Assembly: GCA_025618425.1 (NCBI GenBank)
Contig: CM046847.1
Location: forward strand, 8,111,033-8,175,032
DNA length: 64,000 bases
Direction: 5' to 3'
Origin: Heliocidaris tuberculata
Taxonomy: Eukaryota; Echinodermata; Echinoidea; Camarodonta; Echinometridae
A model generated the notes under the pieces. The model was given only the letters and a program-made list of their open reading frames with translations. It ran no database searches and had not been told where the DNA came from. Below, in pieces: positions 1 to 10,409 of this stretch (position 1 is the first letter of the stretch; each line of letters begins with the position of its first letter). The translations under genes were made by a program, and so were the position numbers.

Positions 1-1582
1 AAAAAGAGAGCTTTTTGGACGACACAATACTTCATTCGCACAAATGCTAGAAAACATCTATTGCCTCCGAGACGATTTTACTTATAGGGTTATTGTTTTT
101 TGCATTTCCTTATTTGCAAAACTACCATCAAAAGTGTTATTATATATATTATATTCATTGCTGCGCAATAAGTTTGTATGATTATGGTCATCATGGACCG
201 GGGTATGCCTATTCGAAGGCTTTGATTGATGATACGCAGTGGTATAGGGTGAGTCTAGCCATTGAGGGGGCACTGGCATCATTGGGGGGGGGGGGCACAC
301 CGGTCTTACTCGGAAAATTCAATGCGACTTTACGAGGTCACTGATTAAGGGGAGGGTGCGGGAAAGGATCATATCGCCTTCTTTTCTAGTACTTTTCCAT
401 TTTTCCTTTCTTTTTCTCAGCTCTCTCTTTTAGAAATATTTTTTTAGCCATTCGATGGGGGGGGGGGGGGGTGGCACGTGCCCCCCTCCCCCGTGCCAAT
501 CTGTAGCTACGCCACTGAGATACGCGGGGAAAGGTGTGTGATGCCGTACATCGAGCCAAGACGGTTCTACTTTCCGAAGCAAAGAAGATAAGATGGGCTT
601 TGTTGTCATATGAAACACCATCTAGTGTTTGCTTTCTCGGCAGCTGAAAAATGTGTCATCAGTAATGTTAACGAAGTATGTGTATATCCAAAATCTATAG
701 CCTGCTCCACGTCTAGTTTCCTCGCTTTGCCCTCTCCAAATGTATCTGTTGTTGTCGCAGAATGATGGACTAATATCAAATTTAGGCTTCTAATATCCTC
801 CATAACTAGGTTCCCTCTCGCTCTATACAGTGCGTATAAAAAAAAACCGTATGCCCAACTTTGGTAGCTTCTTGTTAAAAATTTATAATCTCTATGCACT
901 TAAAATCTATTTTATAGTAAAGAGTAACTTATATTTTGTCAAATGATGTCTTATTCATAACCAGGAAAGTGTGGCACTGTAACTAGACTTCCTGTTCCGC
1001 ATAACCATGCTGCAACGGATGACTGAGCAGCAAACTTTTAACAGGGAAGTGACACTACTGAAAAAAAAAAGTATTGTCAAAATCCTCTTGTACCAAGTTT
1101 GGGCTGAAGCAACTAATGTGGGTCAAAACCAATTATGCTTATGTTATTCCAGCTGGAAAACAATTGCTTAGTTATTTCAATTGATTTTGTGCATATAAGT
1201 AAAAAAAGGTTACTGTCATCGTTGGTATATGATTATAATAATCTATATCGCTAACCGTCTGTTATGTATTGAAGTGGAGGTGACAATATGCCGCTGACTC
1301 ATGGGTAGATGATATCGGCGCCCACTTCACTTGTGCGTATGATGGAATCAATGGCGCTGATTTATGGGTGTTACAGCTGCGCCGAAATTGATAGACAACA
1401 CGCCGCTGTTTCTAACTATCTATATAAAAACAAGTAAATGCAATGCAAATCAGATTATTCTTTTGAATTTGTGTAAGTTATACAACACAACCAAAGTGGT
1501 ATATTTTGAAGGAAGAAGGTCCAGATAAATTTGCTGCAATAAAAATATTCTAATAGTCAGCTGCTACAATGGACTAAGTCCT
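1..1582. other. intergenic, no gene recognised
   Basis: I see no supportable gene. Two G-runs lie near 286 and 456. The stretch around 456-520 ends in a block (ctacgccactga) that resembles the terminus of the hAT-type MITEs found elsewhere in this window, so it is probably a degraded MITE end. The open frames here are short and lack splice context or codon bias. Confidence 0.5.
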
Positions 1583-1740
1583 GGGCCCTGTTCCATAAAA
1601 ATTGTTATTTATAAATTGTTATAAAAAACAACAGCGAAGGTTCTTTTTTGCTCTCAGCCAATTAAATGCAAGCATTTCAGTAACTTATATCAGTTATTGC
1701 AACGTGTTATATTGATAACAAGTTTTATGGAACAAGGCCC
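1583..1740. mobile_element. 158-bp MITE with GGGCC termini
   Basis: The ends are inverted copies: GGGCCCTGTTCCATAAAA on the left and, reversed, GGGCCTTGTTCCATAAAA on the right, followed on both sides by TTGTTAT-type sequence. The interior is AT-rich and non-coding. A related element lies at about 34246-34386. I could not define a clean target-site duplication, so the superfamily is open. Confidence 0.65.
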
Positions 1741-1969
1741 TGAATTGTCTACAATATTAATAATTATACGTACAATCCTGCAACATGTCCTGTTTTGAAA
1801 AATACTTTAAACTATTCGGGAGCTTCAAGTATGTTATTTAGTTCATTTAAATATGATATAATTTTGTTACTTTTTAAATCTCTACATCACGTTGACAAAT
1901 TCAGAGATTTCCAATGAAGATTAATATTTTATCTACTGTCCACATTGTGTTAAGCTGATTTTCAACTGC

Positions 1970-3013
1970 CTACAATCTAATGTCGTAACTTGGTCTAAAA
2001 TTGTTTTGGCGAAACGTGATTTCACCAAAGGAGAAAATAACTGTCTGAGACCCCCTTTTCTTTGACGGTAAAACACACAATAACTCAAGCAGCACTGTAC
2101 GAAACTTCTTGTTTCTAACCGAAAAGATAAAAGGATTTGAACAAGAACTGATAAAAGCTAGGCAGACGAATGCCCGATAAAGGTCCGAGTACATGTAGGA
2201 TGGGAAGAGTTCGAGGTTGAAAAGGCCAAAGCAGATTTGATCCGGCGACCAGCAGACGATAAAAATTATGACGACAATAAGCACAGTTCGGGTCATTCTT
2301 CGCATCGTCTGCAAGACCTGCAGCACGGGCGGAGGCACATTTTGTCCGTCGACCAGGAAACTGCGCGCCTGCGCACGAAGAGCCCGGATGATGGCAAGAT
2401 GGCTGCCGATCATGATGGTGACTGGAATAAGATATTCAAACAGGAAAAGCAGGACCCCAGCAGTCACGTGTACTCCATATCGAGGGTATCTAGTTGCACA
2501 TGTATGATTTGCATTGTCGCATGAAGAAATGCTCACAGTGTAGAGATTCAAAATGGCGGATCCAAGCCATGACAGTCCAACAAGACGGATTGATCGTTTG
2601 ACCGTAAAAAGGAATCTGAATCGGAAAGGATATTTAACAGCAACTAGCCGCTCTACGGATATTATAGTCAGTATGAACACCGAGGCAAACACGGATATCC
2701 ACATTAAGATATTTGAATACTCGATCCGGCAGTAGAGCATCCCCTTCCAGTTTGAAGGGACTGATCTGAGACGGGGGCGCGGTATCATCCAAAACGACGT
2801 AAAGAAGTCGGCGACTGCAAGACTTCCAATCAGAACATCGGTCGTGAACTGGACAGAACCACGTCGGACGATCACGGCGATTACTAGAAGGTTTCCGATG
2901 ATACCGGTGATGGATAGCAAGAGTTGAACTATGACCCACCATGTCCATATGAACGGACTCCATTCCCATTGGACATCATGGTCGATCCCAACAGAAATGT
3001 TTGTGCTATTCAT
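1970..3013 (-). CDS. rhodopsin-family (class A) G protein-coupled receptor, orphan
   Basis: This single coding exon gives 347 residues with seven hydrophobic segments. The first ATG (MNST) is chosen as start. An acceptor (atatttttcag) lies 29 bp upstream at 3042, so a 5' non-coding exon is expected further right. Visible landmarks are NxS/T sites in the N-tail, GN at residues 40-41 in TM1, LAVAD in TM2 (65-69), Cys95 and extracellular-loop-2 cysteines near 165 and 172, ERL (121-123) in place of DRY at the end of TM3, CWSP in TM6 (254-257), and NPFIF (293-297) in place of NPxxY in TM7. Cys313 in the tail could be palmitoylated. It should act at the plasma membrane through G proteins. Its layout is peptide-receptor-like, but the ligand cannot be read from the sequence. 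Membership of class A is secure; the subfamily is not. Confidence 0.9.
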   Translation of the reverse strand: MNSTNISVGIDHDVQWEWSPFIWTWWVIVQLLLSITGIIGNLLVIAVIVRRGSVQFTTDVLIGSLAVADFFTSFWMIPRPRLRSVPSNWKGMLYCRIEYSNILMWISVFASVFILTIISVERLVAVKYPFRFRFLFTVKRSIRLVGLSWLGSAILNLYTVSISSCDNANHTCATRYPRYGVHVTAGVLLFLFEYLIPVTIMIGSHLAIIRALRAQARSFLVDGQNVPPPVLQVLQTMRRMTRTVLIVVIIFIVCWSPDQICFGLFNLELFPSYMYSDLYRAFVCLAFISSCSNPFIFSVRNKKFRTVLLELLCVLPSKKRGSQTVIFSFGEITFRQNNFRPSYDIRL

Positions 3014-3044
3014 TCCCGCTATCGATATCCGCAATTAATTTTCT

Positions 3045-3777
3045 GAAAAATATCAAAATGGATAGGAGGCTGAATAAACTTCTTGTTGGTTTAATGGTTA
3101 GCCTTCTATACAGACGTTTTGGGGGTGAGCAGTAATGTGAAAAGGGAAAGAAAAAATTTAATGTAATTGAATAGACCAAAAATGTTCATATCTAATGTAG
3201 ATATTGACGGTATCAGTACTACGGGGTACCCCCCCCCCAAAAAAAAAAAAAAAAAAAAAAATGAAGGGAAATAAATTGTTATAAAGGAGGAAAAATCATT
3301 AAAAAAGGTTTATCCCCTATATGTACTTTGTTATTGTGATCATTCATCTGGTTTTTCTTGATGAAAGTTGCCCTTTGACATTAGAGACAAATGACGCATG
3401 ACCTGTCCGAAGGAGTTGGCCCCTTGCACACTAGGCGTTATTTCAGTTACGCCATTCACAGACATTCAGATATATACTCAGAACAGATCAAGGCGCAGTG
3501 TCTAGGCACAGACGTAACCCCTTGAAGGCCGAGAAAGCCGTAATGTTTCGGATTGTCAGAAAAATCGACTTTCCATGGAACACTGGCGTAACAATCTACA
3601 CATTAGACCAATATCACGTACATATTCCATACAGAACATTAATTTTGTGTGACAATTCAGGCGCAGCCGTCATTATCTGTAAAGCCCGTCTCACACAAGC
3701 CGTCATTTCCATTGCGTCAGTACCTGCGCTAATCGAGCCTGTGAAGGAAATTAACCCATGCGCCAGTTATCAAACTG
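3045..3777. other. intergenic, upstream of the GPCR
   Basis: No gene is supported. A C8-A21 homopolymer block lies at about 3230-3261. This interval should contain the proximal intron, and possibly the promoter, of the minus-strand GPCR, but no TATA or initiator element stands out. An open frame at 3498-3800 has no ATG start and runs into the transposon at 3778, so it is not called. Confidence 0.4.
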
Positions 3778-5615
3778 TAGGGGAGATCCAGGTGAGTTGA
3801 GCCACAAATAAGGAGAGTTAATCCACCCCCTAGAACTACCACTTGCATTCAAGAAAGAAAGTTCAAACGCCATCTGTTGGTACTGTGTCACATATCTTTC
3901 TTTTCAGTTGAGGCAAAAAAAGTTGCATAACAGCTCTATAGACATGAGATGAAGGAAGAACTCTAAATTGCTCAAAAAAGTTGATTTCAGAGTTAGATGT
4001 AAGACCTTTTCTATCATTTACATAGGAACAGTTACTTTTGTCGCTTTGTGGGTAACAGGTTGCCTATGCATTGTAGATTTATTGAGGAGGTTTTGATTAA
4101 ATTTGATACAACTGCTTTGAAGGGAGTCAAATCACATGTCAAAAAGGCCGACCTGGGGAGAGATGAGCCACTAATCATTCGGAGACTTAAGTCAGGGCTC
4201 AACTCTCCTCTGGTACACATTTAATGTCATTGTGTAAGATTACTACTTGAAAAAAAAATGTATTCAAGTGACAACAGAAACTGCACATCCCTTTGTCCTA
4301 GGCTCTCAAATGGAAATCTTATGAAATGGGAGTTAACAGAGATAAATATACATTTGAATAACATAATCTTAGGCCTATGTATAGGCTACATGAAACACAA
4401 TGTCATATCAACCCACATGCACGAGATGTGTTCAAGGACACCAAATTAAAATAAGTAATTTGTTTATAAAGCGAGCTTGAAAAGTCATGCATCAAAACAT
4501 TCTTATATTGTACATTTCATAGGATCATAACTTCTATCTCTACATAGAAAACAGTAGCAAACCATTGACCAACTTCTATTTCAATCATTTTCGTTTTGGA
4601 TTCCATGTGTTGCGAATACCTAGCATCATAGAAACATTATTAGTTAATCGGTTCAATCTGGACCTTCCATTTGAATTATCTGTTCAAATAAGCTATTAAA
4701 AACATCAAAACACTTTGAGAGGAATTTGATAGTCTCACATTTCAAGGAATAACATGTAGCTCCAAATCGCAAAAGCAGCATATAAAAAAGAATAAATAAT
4801 ACTTTCGGATTGCATTCAATTTCCTACGTGTTTGAAGGGTGCCTAACATCATAGAAACATGTTAGTATAATAATGTGTTGTTTTAATCAGTGTTTAAGTG
4901 ACTACTGATGTATAGCTAAATGTTTATACAGCAGAATCATAGATGCTGAGTCATAATAAAGTGACATGTGGTTCTAAGTTAGGCCTCTATACGAAAATGG
5001 TTTTATTTCTTCAATGTTTAAATCTAAGGGTTCCATCTTACGTGTGCATTGTGGTAAAAGTTTTGATTTTTTTCATTTTGAGTAATTAAAAAATGACACT
5101 GGCTATCGCTAATAAAAAAAAATTACATGAGTAATTATAACTCATGTGAATGATTGCACGGATGAATATCTTCTGTAATTGTTACAAATGCCCAAGCCCC
5201 AGCTATCCATCTTTAAGTCAGCAAACAGATCGATGTATCAAAGATAAGTCTTCAATATGGAAAACGGATCTATTTGCTGTCTGAAATAATTCATTGGTTT
5301 TCATCAAAATTGGCAATTTTTTCAACTTTTCGACGAAATTTTAACCATGTTTATTGTTCTCAAAGACATAATACCTTATTAGAACCGTGCAGCACTAAAA
5401 GAAAAATATTATTGTTGCCAATTTGAATAAAAATGTGATCAATTTAGCCCTTAAATGATTCTTGTCTTGAAAGGGTTAATATCATAACCCACAGTGTGTT
5501 ATAACATAGGAGCTAAACTTCAAATGATAAGAAGTTCTCCAACCCGCAATGCAGGTTTGGAGAAATATGGCCCATTATGTAAAAAAAGTGGCTCAACTCT
5601 CCTGGATCTTCCCTA
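3778..5615. mobile_element. 1.84-kb DNA transposon, non-autonomous, about 28-bp TIRs
   Basis: The left end starts TAGGGGAGATCCAGG and continues to GAGTTGAGCCAC. The right end is its reverse complement with about three mismatches (GTGGCTCAACTC to CTTCCCTA). A CTG triplet flanks each end (775-777 and 616-618 of the respective kilobases), which may be a 3-bp target duplication. If the first TA is assigned to the target instead, the element would have a TA duplication as in Tc1/mariner. An internal partial copy of the terminal motif sits near 4196-4216. I see no transposase. Confidence 0.6.
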
Positions 5616-7200
5616 CTGTTTATTTGGCAATCACTTTTTAAAGGCATTGATTAACTTTGCCCAGGATTGAAAAAGAAAATCACTGTTCCAGCTAATGCTG
5701 TAATCATAATTGCAAACCTTTAGCTCAGACAGGAATCGCCTGAGTTTTATAAGCTGATCGGTCGTTTATATATCAAGATATTTACGATTGAACATTGATG
5801 TCGGGATAGAGTACCACCGAACCCTAAAGAACTCTTACGGTTGGCATACCGCGCTCTATCACAGAATACCGTACGGGCTGGAAACCCGCTCTGAAATCGC
5901 CAAGCGCTGGTGCTTGGTTTTTGTGACTGCAGCGCAGCGAAGAAGCCGAGCGACTGCGCGCCAGCGATTGATCGCGATTTTCTCTTTTTTAGGATAGTAA
6001 ACGGGTTCCATTTTCTCTCATACTTTCACATATCCTTAATTATATATGTAGTTAGAGGACTGCACACAATTCACTGGCATTGAGCTGATTTTACAATTTT
6101 TCACAAAGTTAATCAATCACTTTAAAACTACATCACACTTTGATGCAGCGCAAAAGGCCGTACGAGTCACTAACGCGGTCCTTACGTCAGCAAAATGACG
6201 CCTCATGAGAACCAGGCTTGAAGGGCGTGTTGTTCACTGTTTTCTGTGAAATGAATTCTATAGAATTGAAAAATCAGTTGGCGTGTTGGGAGTTGGGAGT
6301 AATCGAATAATGATTCGTGAATTGTTTGTATGTTTGTATGTATGTGTGTGTTTAGGAGTGCCGATGAGGGTGTGTGGGAGTATGTTTAACGGGGTCCATG
6401 TCACTTGTGTGACTTCAGTTTTACTTTTTTATTTCGGGGGGGTGGGGGGGGGGGGGGATGAGAGAACAGACAAACATTTTCTCTCAGAAGTACTATTCTT
6501 TAATCATGTATATAAAAATATGTTTTCTTAACAGTTTATAAAATGTACCTTTTCCCCCTTATTATTGCAATTTATGTTTTTAGTCAAAATACCAATGTAT
6601 AATGCATCCAGTTTGGTTATTTTGTTGTCGTTGTTATGTATTATATGTACAATTTTGTTATGAATGATTTGTACAATTATATTTGATTTGAGAGGAAAAA
6701 ATGAAAAAAATCATCCAAAAAATAAAAAGCGTGCAACAGGCTTTAAGGAAATTAAGATAATGGATAACAATATAATTTGAACCTATACACAAAACGCCAA
6801 ATTGTACGTACCTTCGATATTGGATTGTTCCTTGCTGATTGTAGGCTTGGTGAGTGGTAAAACCCCTTCGAATGTTTTCTTCACGATTGGGAGACAAGAT
6901 ACTGACAGACGATGGATGTTACCGAGAAGAGTATGCGCTGCGTGCTCTCGAATATTTACTCTTGACTTTTCCCTATAGCTTTCATTTTCTTTTCATTCTT
7001 TTATTAAACGTAAAAAGGAAAGACTGAGATTATCAAAAACCTGGCTATGGGGATAGCTCTTTTTCATAATCAAATTGTGGTTCTCTTAATGCTGTTTGGA
7101 CAAGTCTACAACTCACTCCAGTTCAATCAATTTAATAATGGTTCATTTGTATTCGCAATTCATGTTTACAAAGCTGGCGTAACAAGTATTAAAAAAACGA

Positions 7201-7273
<73 letters not shown>

Positions 7274-8209
7274 AATTTGACACTTATCTAAAAACATGCT
7301 AAAATCGTTAAATGGGTGCAAGGATATACATTTACATCTTTTTTTCTTTTTTTTTTCAAAGTAACAAATTTGTACAAGTAACAATTCAAAAATAATTTGA
7401 AAAAGAAACTAAAGTGAAGAAATGTTCCGATCATTGCGAGGAAAATGAAGAGCATCAACGTTTAAGTAATAATAAAAAATGCAGTAAAGACTACAATAAA
7501 GTGATTAAAATAAAATGAGAATGAAACAGAGACTAGTTGCAGTTATATGATCAAATTATATTTCATGTATTCAAGGATGTCGATCCGTATTCATGATGGG
7601 GGAAGACCGGCGATGGAGCGAATCGACCAAGCGAGGGAGGATGTGGGAGAGGGGTATCTCCCTCCAACACCAGGGACTGTCTATAAAACTTGCATTTTAG
7701 AGCATCCCAAAATGGTTTTTAATGAAAAGAAGTAATGCACGGATCTACACCAATGGACGGAACCCCTTAATTGAGAATAACAATGCGAGCGAACGAATTT
7801 TCTTAAACATTTTCGTATTGAAATTATGGCATTTCTTATTTCCTTACTTCTAATCATTAAAGAATGTGACGATATTTCAAGATCAAACATAATGAATTTG
7901 GATAATTATTAGTTTTAGGTTAATGTATCATAATTCTTATTCATTTTATCCAAAAATATTGGGGAGGGGGGGGATGATAATACAGGCCATCCCCCCATTT
8001 CAAATTTTGGGGAGGATATATACCCCCACCCCCCCCCCCCCGGGATCGACACCCATGCATGTAGTAGCGTTTTGTAATTTCATTATAGTCTCAAAAAATA
8101 AAGAGAAAATGTATCGTCGAGGAGAGAAGACTAGCACCTTATGTTTGAGAATAAAATATCACATACTGTATTATAGAAAATTGTGTAAGAGAAGTATATA
8201 TGAAAAAGG
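5616..8209. other. intergenic, with GC-rich patch and microsatellite
   Basis: No gene is supported. About 5790-5990 is clearly richer in G+C than its surroundings and contains short inverted repeats around gactgcgcgcc; its nature is unknown. A G-rich run lies at 6436-6460. The minus-strand stretch 6808-6900 could be read as a small exon ending in a GTACGT donor, but no partner exon is visible. C/G runs occur at 7969 and 8028-8041. Confidence 0.4.
7201..7268. repeat. (AT)n(GT)n microsatellite
   Basis: A run of AT dinucleotides passes into about 24 GT dinucleotides and ends in TATATATG. It makes long artefactual frames on both strands and is not coding. Confidence 0.95.
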
Positions 8210-8421
8210 GTGACACGACATATGCTCCTGCGACATTTGCTCCTCCGTCCATATCTCGAAAGGTCAAATTCATGATTTGTTTTGTTTTTTTTGGTTAAGG
8301 ACAATGTGAAGATTAGGAACAGTGTTAGGTTAAGGTTAGGGTTAGGGTTAGGTTTAGGTTTAGGATTAACATGGCAGAGTTAGACTGGAGCAATTGTCGC
8401 AGGAGCAAATGTCATGGAACC
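8210..8421. mobile_element. MITE carrying telomere-like repeats (copy 1)
   Basis: The ends are inverted: GACATATGCTCCTGCGACAT on the left and the complement of GTCGCAGGAGCAAATGTCAT on the right. The flanks, tgaaaaag and gaaaaaag, look like an imperfect 8-9-bp target duplication. The interior carries a run of TTAGGG/TTAGGTT variants (8327-8372), resembling an internal telomere tract. The same element occurs in opposite orientation at 17146-17340 and as a decayed copy near 13254. Confidence 0.75.
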
Positions 8422-8689
8422 GAAAAAAGACCACAATCGATGTTAGGACTCTAAGAGATATCCTTTCTCATATACACCAAAAATGTTCAGTTGTGGTTGG
8501 GTAAATCTATTAATTATGGTAGTAGGTAGTTTTAAACGTCTAATTTTGCATTTTAATAAGGTGATAAGGAGGAATCTGACGTGATGGTATTTCGATTTCT
8601 TTTCTTGGAGGTAGCCAGGTCTGACAGACAGTATGATATACTAGAGATTTTGCGAACTTTCTAGGTAGTGCTAGTTTTCTATCCTCTAT

Positions 8690-8870
8690 AGCGGGTAAGT
8701 TTCATACTCTACACACATGTGAATATGAAATGAAATTATGTCCGAAATAATCTTACAAACTCTACGATGTATTCTTTCGAGGTTGTCCTTTTGTTCATAA
8801 TGTACATGATGTAGGACTGCTATGAAACACTGGAGCACAATATATAACCTGTGTGTATTAAAACTAAATC
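8690..8870 (-). pseudogene. non-LTR reverse transcriptase C-terminal remnant
   Basis: The minus-strand frame contains LERIHRRVCKII preceded by a hydrophobic CFIAVLHH stretch. This matches the LExxQRRAxRII region found just after the polymerase domain in jockey/CR1/L2-type LINEs. Nothing of the catalytic domain is seen. The match rests on one short motif, so it is tentative. Confidence 0.4.
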
Positions 8871-9201
8871 TTTCAGAGGTAAATTGAATTTCGTAAGTTT
8901 CCTTGACATTATACTGTTTACTATTGCACCTTTTCACTAGATTTTTAAACATGTAAATTCCGATTTAATTTGAACTGTATAAATAATCCATTTATTCTAC
9001 AGCGCTCTGCACATTACACAACATAGAGTTGTTTATAGAGATAACCTCAGGCTGAGGAGGATGTTTAGTGAAAGTAACATGTATAGAGTAAGACACTCAA
9101 AGAGATTGAGTGAGATATGTATAATTTTGAAATCAGAATGTCATGATTTAAGCGGTCAAAAGCTTAAAAAAAAAAAAATTTTTACAGACAATAGTTGAGA
9201 C

Positions 9202-9266
9202 CAGTGGCGGATCCAGGATTTCTTGAGGGAGGGGGCTCAATATGCACAATTTTTTTTAAAACCCAA

Positions 9267-9303
<37 letters not shown>

Positions 9304-9456
9304 CCCCCAGCATTTTGGGGCTCCTTTTTAACTCAAAAACCTCTGAAAAGCAAAAAAAAAAAAGAAAAAAAAAAAAGGTCCTCAGCATTTTGGGGCCCCC
9401 TTTTGGTCCCAGGGGAGGGGGCCGGGCCCCCGCCCCCCCCCCTGGATCCGCCACTG
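9202..9456. mobile_element. hAT-type MITE, copy 1
   Basis: The element begins CAGTGGCGGATCCAGG and ends with its exact reverse complement. It is flanked by identical 8-bp duplications GTTGAGAC (9194-9201 and 9457-9464), the length expected of hAT elements. The inside is made of A-runs, a repeated 'cagcattttgggg' module and G/C runs. It is non-coding and was mobilised in trans. A second copy with its own duplication lies at 41170-41401. Confidence 0.92.
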
Positions 9457-9902
9457 GTTGAGACAAACCTTTGGTTTTCTGCATTTTGATCATCATTAAT
9501 TATGTAAAAGACTGACAAGATAATATGCCGTATACATGGTGTACAATCCAAATCTATTTCCAAATGATTGATACATGGTGGTGAGATTTCGGAATAGGGG
9601 TCACTTGAGCAGACTCCGGTTTGTATGCTTCTTGAACTTCTTCTTTATTTCTCCCTCTCTGTGACTTTGCTTTTCTTCTCCATATATCCCCTCCTTGTTC
9701 TCTCCTTTCTTTCTCTCTCTTTCTCCCCAACCCACGATCTTCCTCCATTAGTCCTCATCTTCAAGATCCTCCCTCTAAAAAGAATTAAAATTATTTCTTT
9801 CTGCCTCTTTTTATCCAGGATTTCTACATGACATCGCACAATCCTACACCAAGGTCTCCACCATCACTGGCATCACTCATGCTATTAATGACCACTATAG
9901 AG

Positions 9903-10082
9903 GTGTCGTGGCCTAGCGGATACGCCACAGGGATGTGGATCACACAGTTCGCGGTTCGAGTCCTGCCGCGGCACTAATTCTACACTAAGGTCTCCATCAT
10001 CAATGGCATTGCTAATCCTGTTATTGTCGTCAACGTCCTTGTGACCATTATTGTCTTGAAGAAGAAGAAGAAAAAAAAAAGA
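9903..10082 (+). mobile_element. tRNA-derived SINE
   Basis: The head folds partly like a tRNA: 5' GTGTCGT pairs with the 3' CGCGGCAC end. It has a box A (TGGCCTAGCGG, 9909-9919) and a perfect box B (GGTTCGAGTCC, 9953-9963). The anticodon arm is degenerate, so this is not a functional tRNA. A unique body follows (ctacactaaggtctccatca), then a GAAGAAGAA/poly-A tail at 10059-10080. The segment just upstream, 9840-9898, resembles the SINE body, which suggests a head-to-tail partial duplication. Confidence 0.7.
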
Positions 10083-10387
10083 GGATCAGTTATTATCTAT
10101 GATGCAAACCAGTGATGTGATCTCCTTTCCAAGAATAGACATGGAAGATTAGGTTTTCCTTACGTTCCATATCTAATACCTGTAGTATAAATATCACTTC
10201 CTTATGTTTTCTCCTAAAGTCGATTTTTATAACAATAAGTTACCTTTTTGCAAACAATCATAACACGTAAAGCAATATATCAAAAGTAAGAATGTGAAGT
10301 TTGAATAGATTTTAGAGGTAGGACCCTGAAAGAAAAAAATTCAAGATGAGGTTTTTAATAAGCAAAATAATGCTAAAATAAGATGTC

Positions 10388-10393
10388 TTTATT
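10388..10393 (-). promoter_or_regulatory. polyadenylation signal of the sulfotransferase gene
   Basis: AATAAA on the minus strand begins only 16 bp after the stop codon, implying a very short 3' UTR. No better signal is seen nearby. Confidence 0.6.
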
Positions 10394-10409
10394 GCTGTAT
10401 AAAGTGCGT

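Noticed and set aside
3498..3800. 100-codon plus-strand frame
   Set aside because: It has no ATG start, no recognisable domain, and its end runs into the TIR of the transposon at 3778.
5788..5997. GC-rich 69-codon frame
   Set aside because: The base composition is unusual but there is no domain, splice context or codon bias; it is more likely a repeat fragment.
6808..6900. possible minus-strand exon with GTACGT donor
   Set aside because: About 30 residues read plausibly, but there is no partner exon, and the acceptor is weak.
9903..9975. functional tRNA gene
   Set aside because: Boxes A and B are good, but the anticodon stem and loop do not form properly and a SINE body with an A-rich tail follows.
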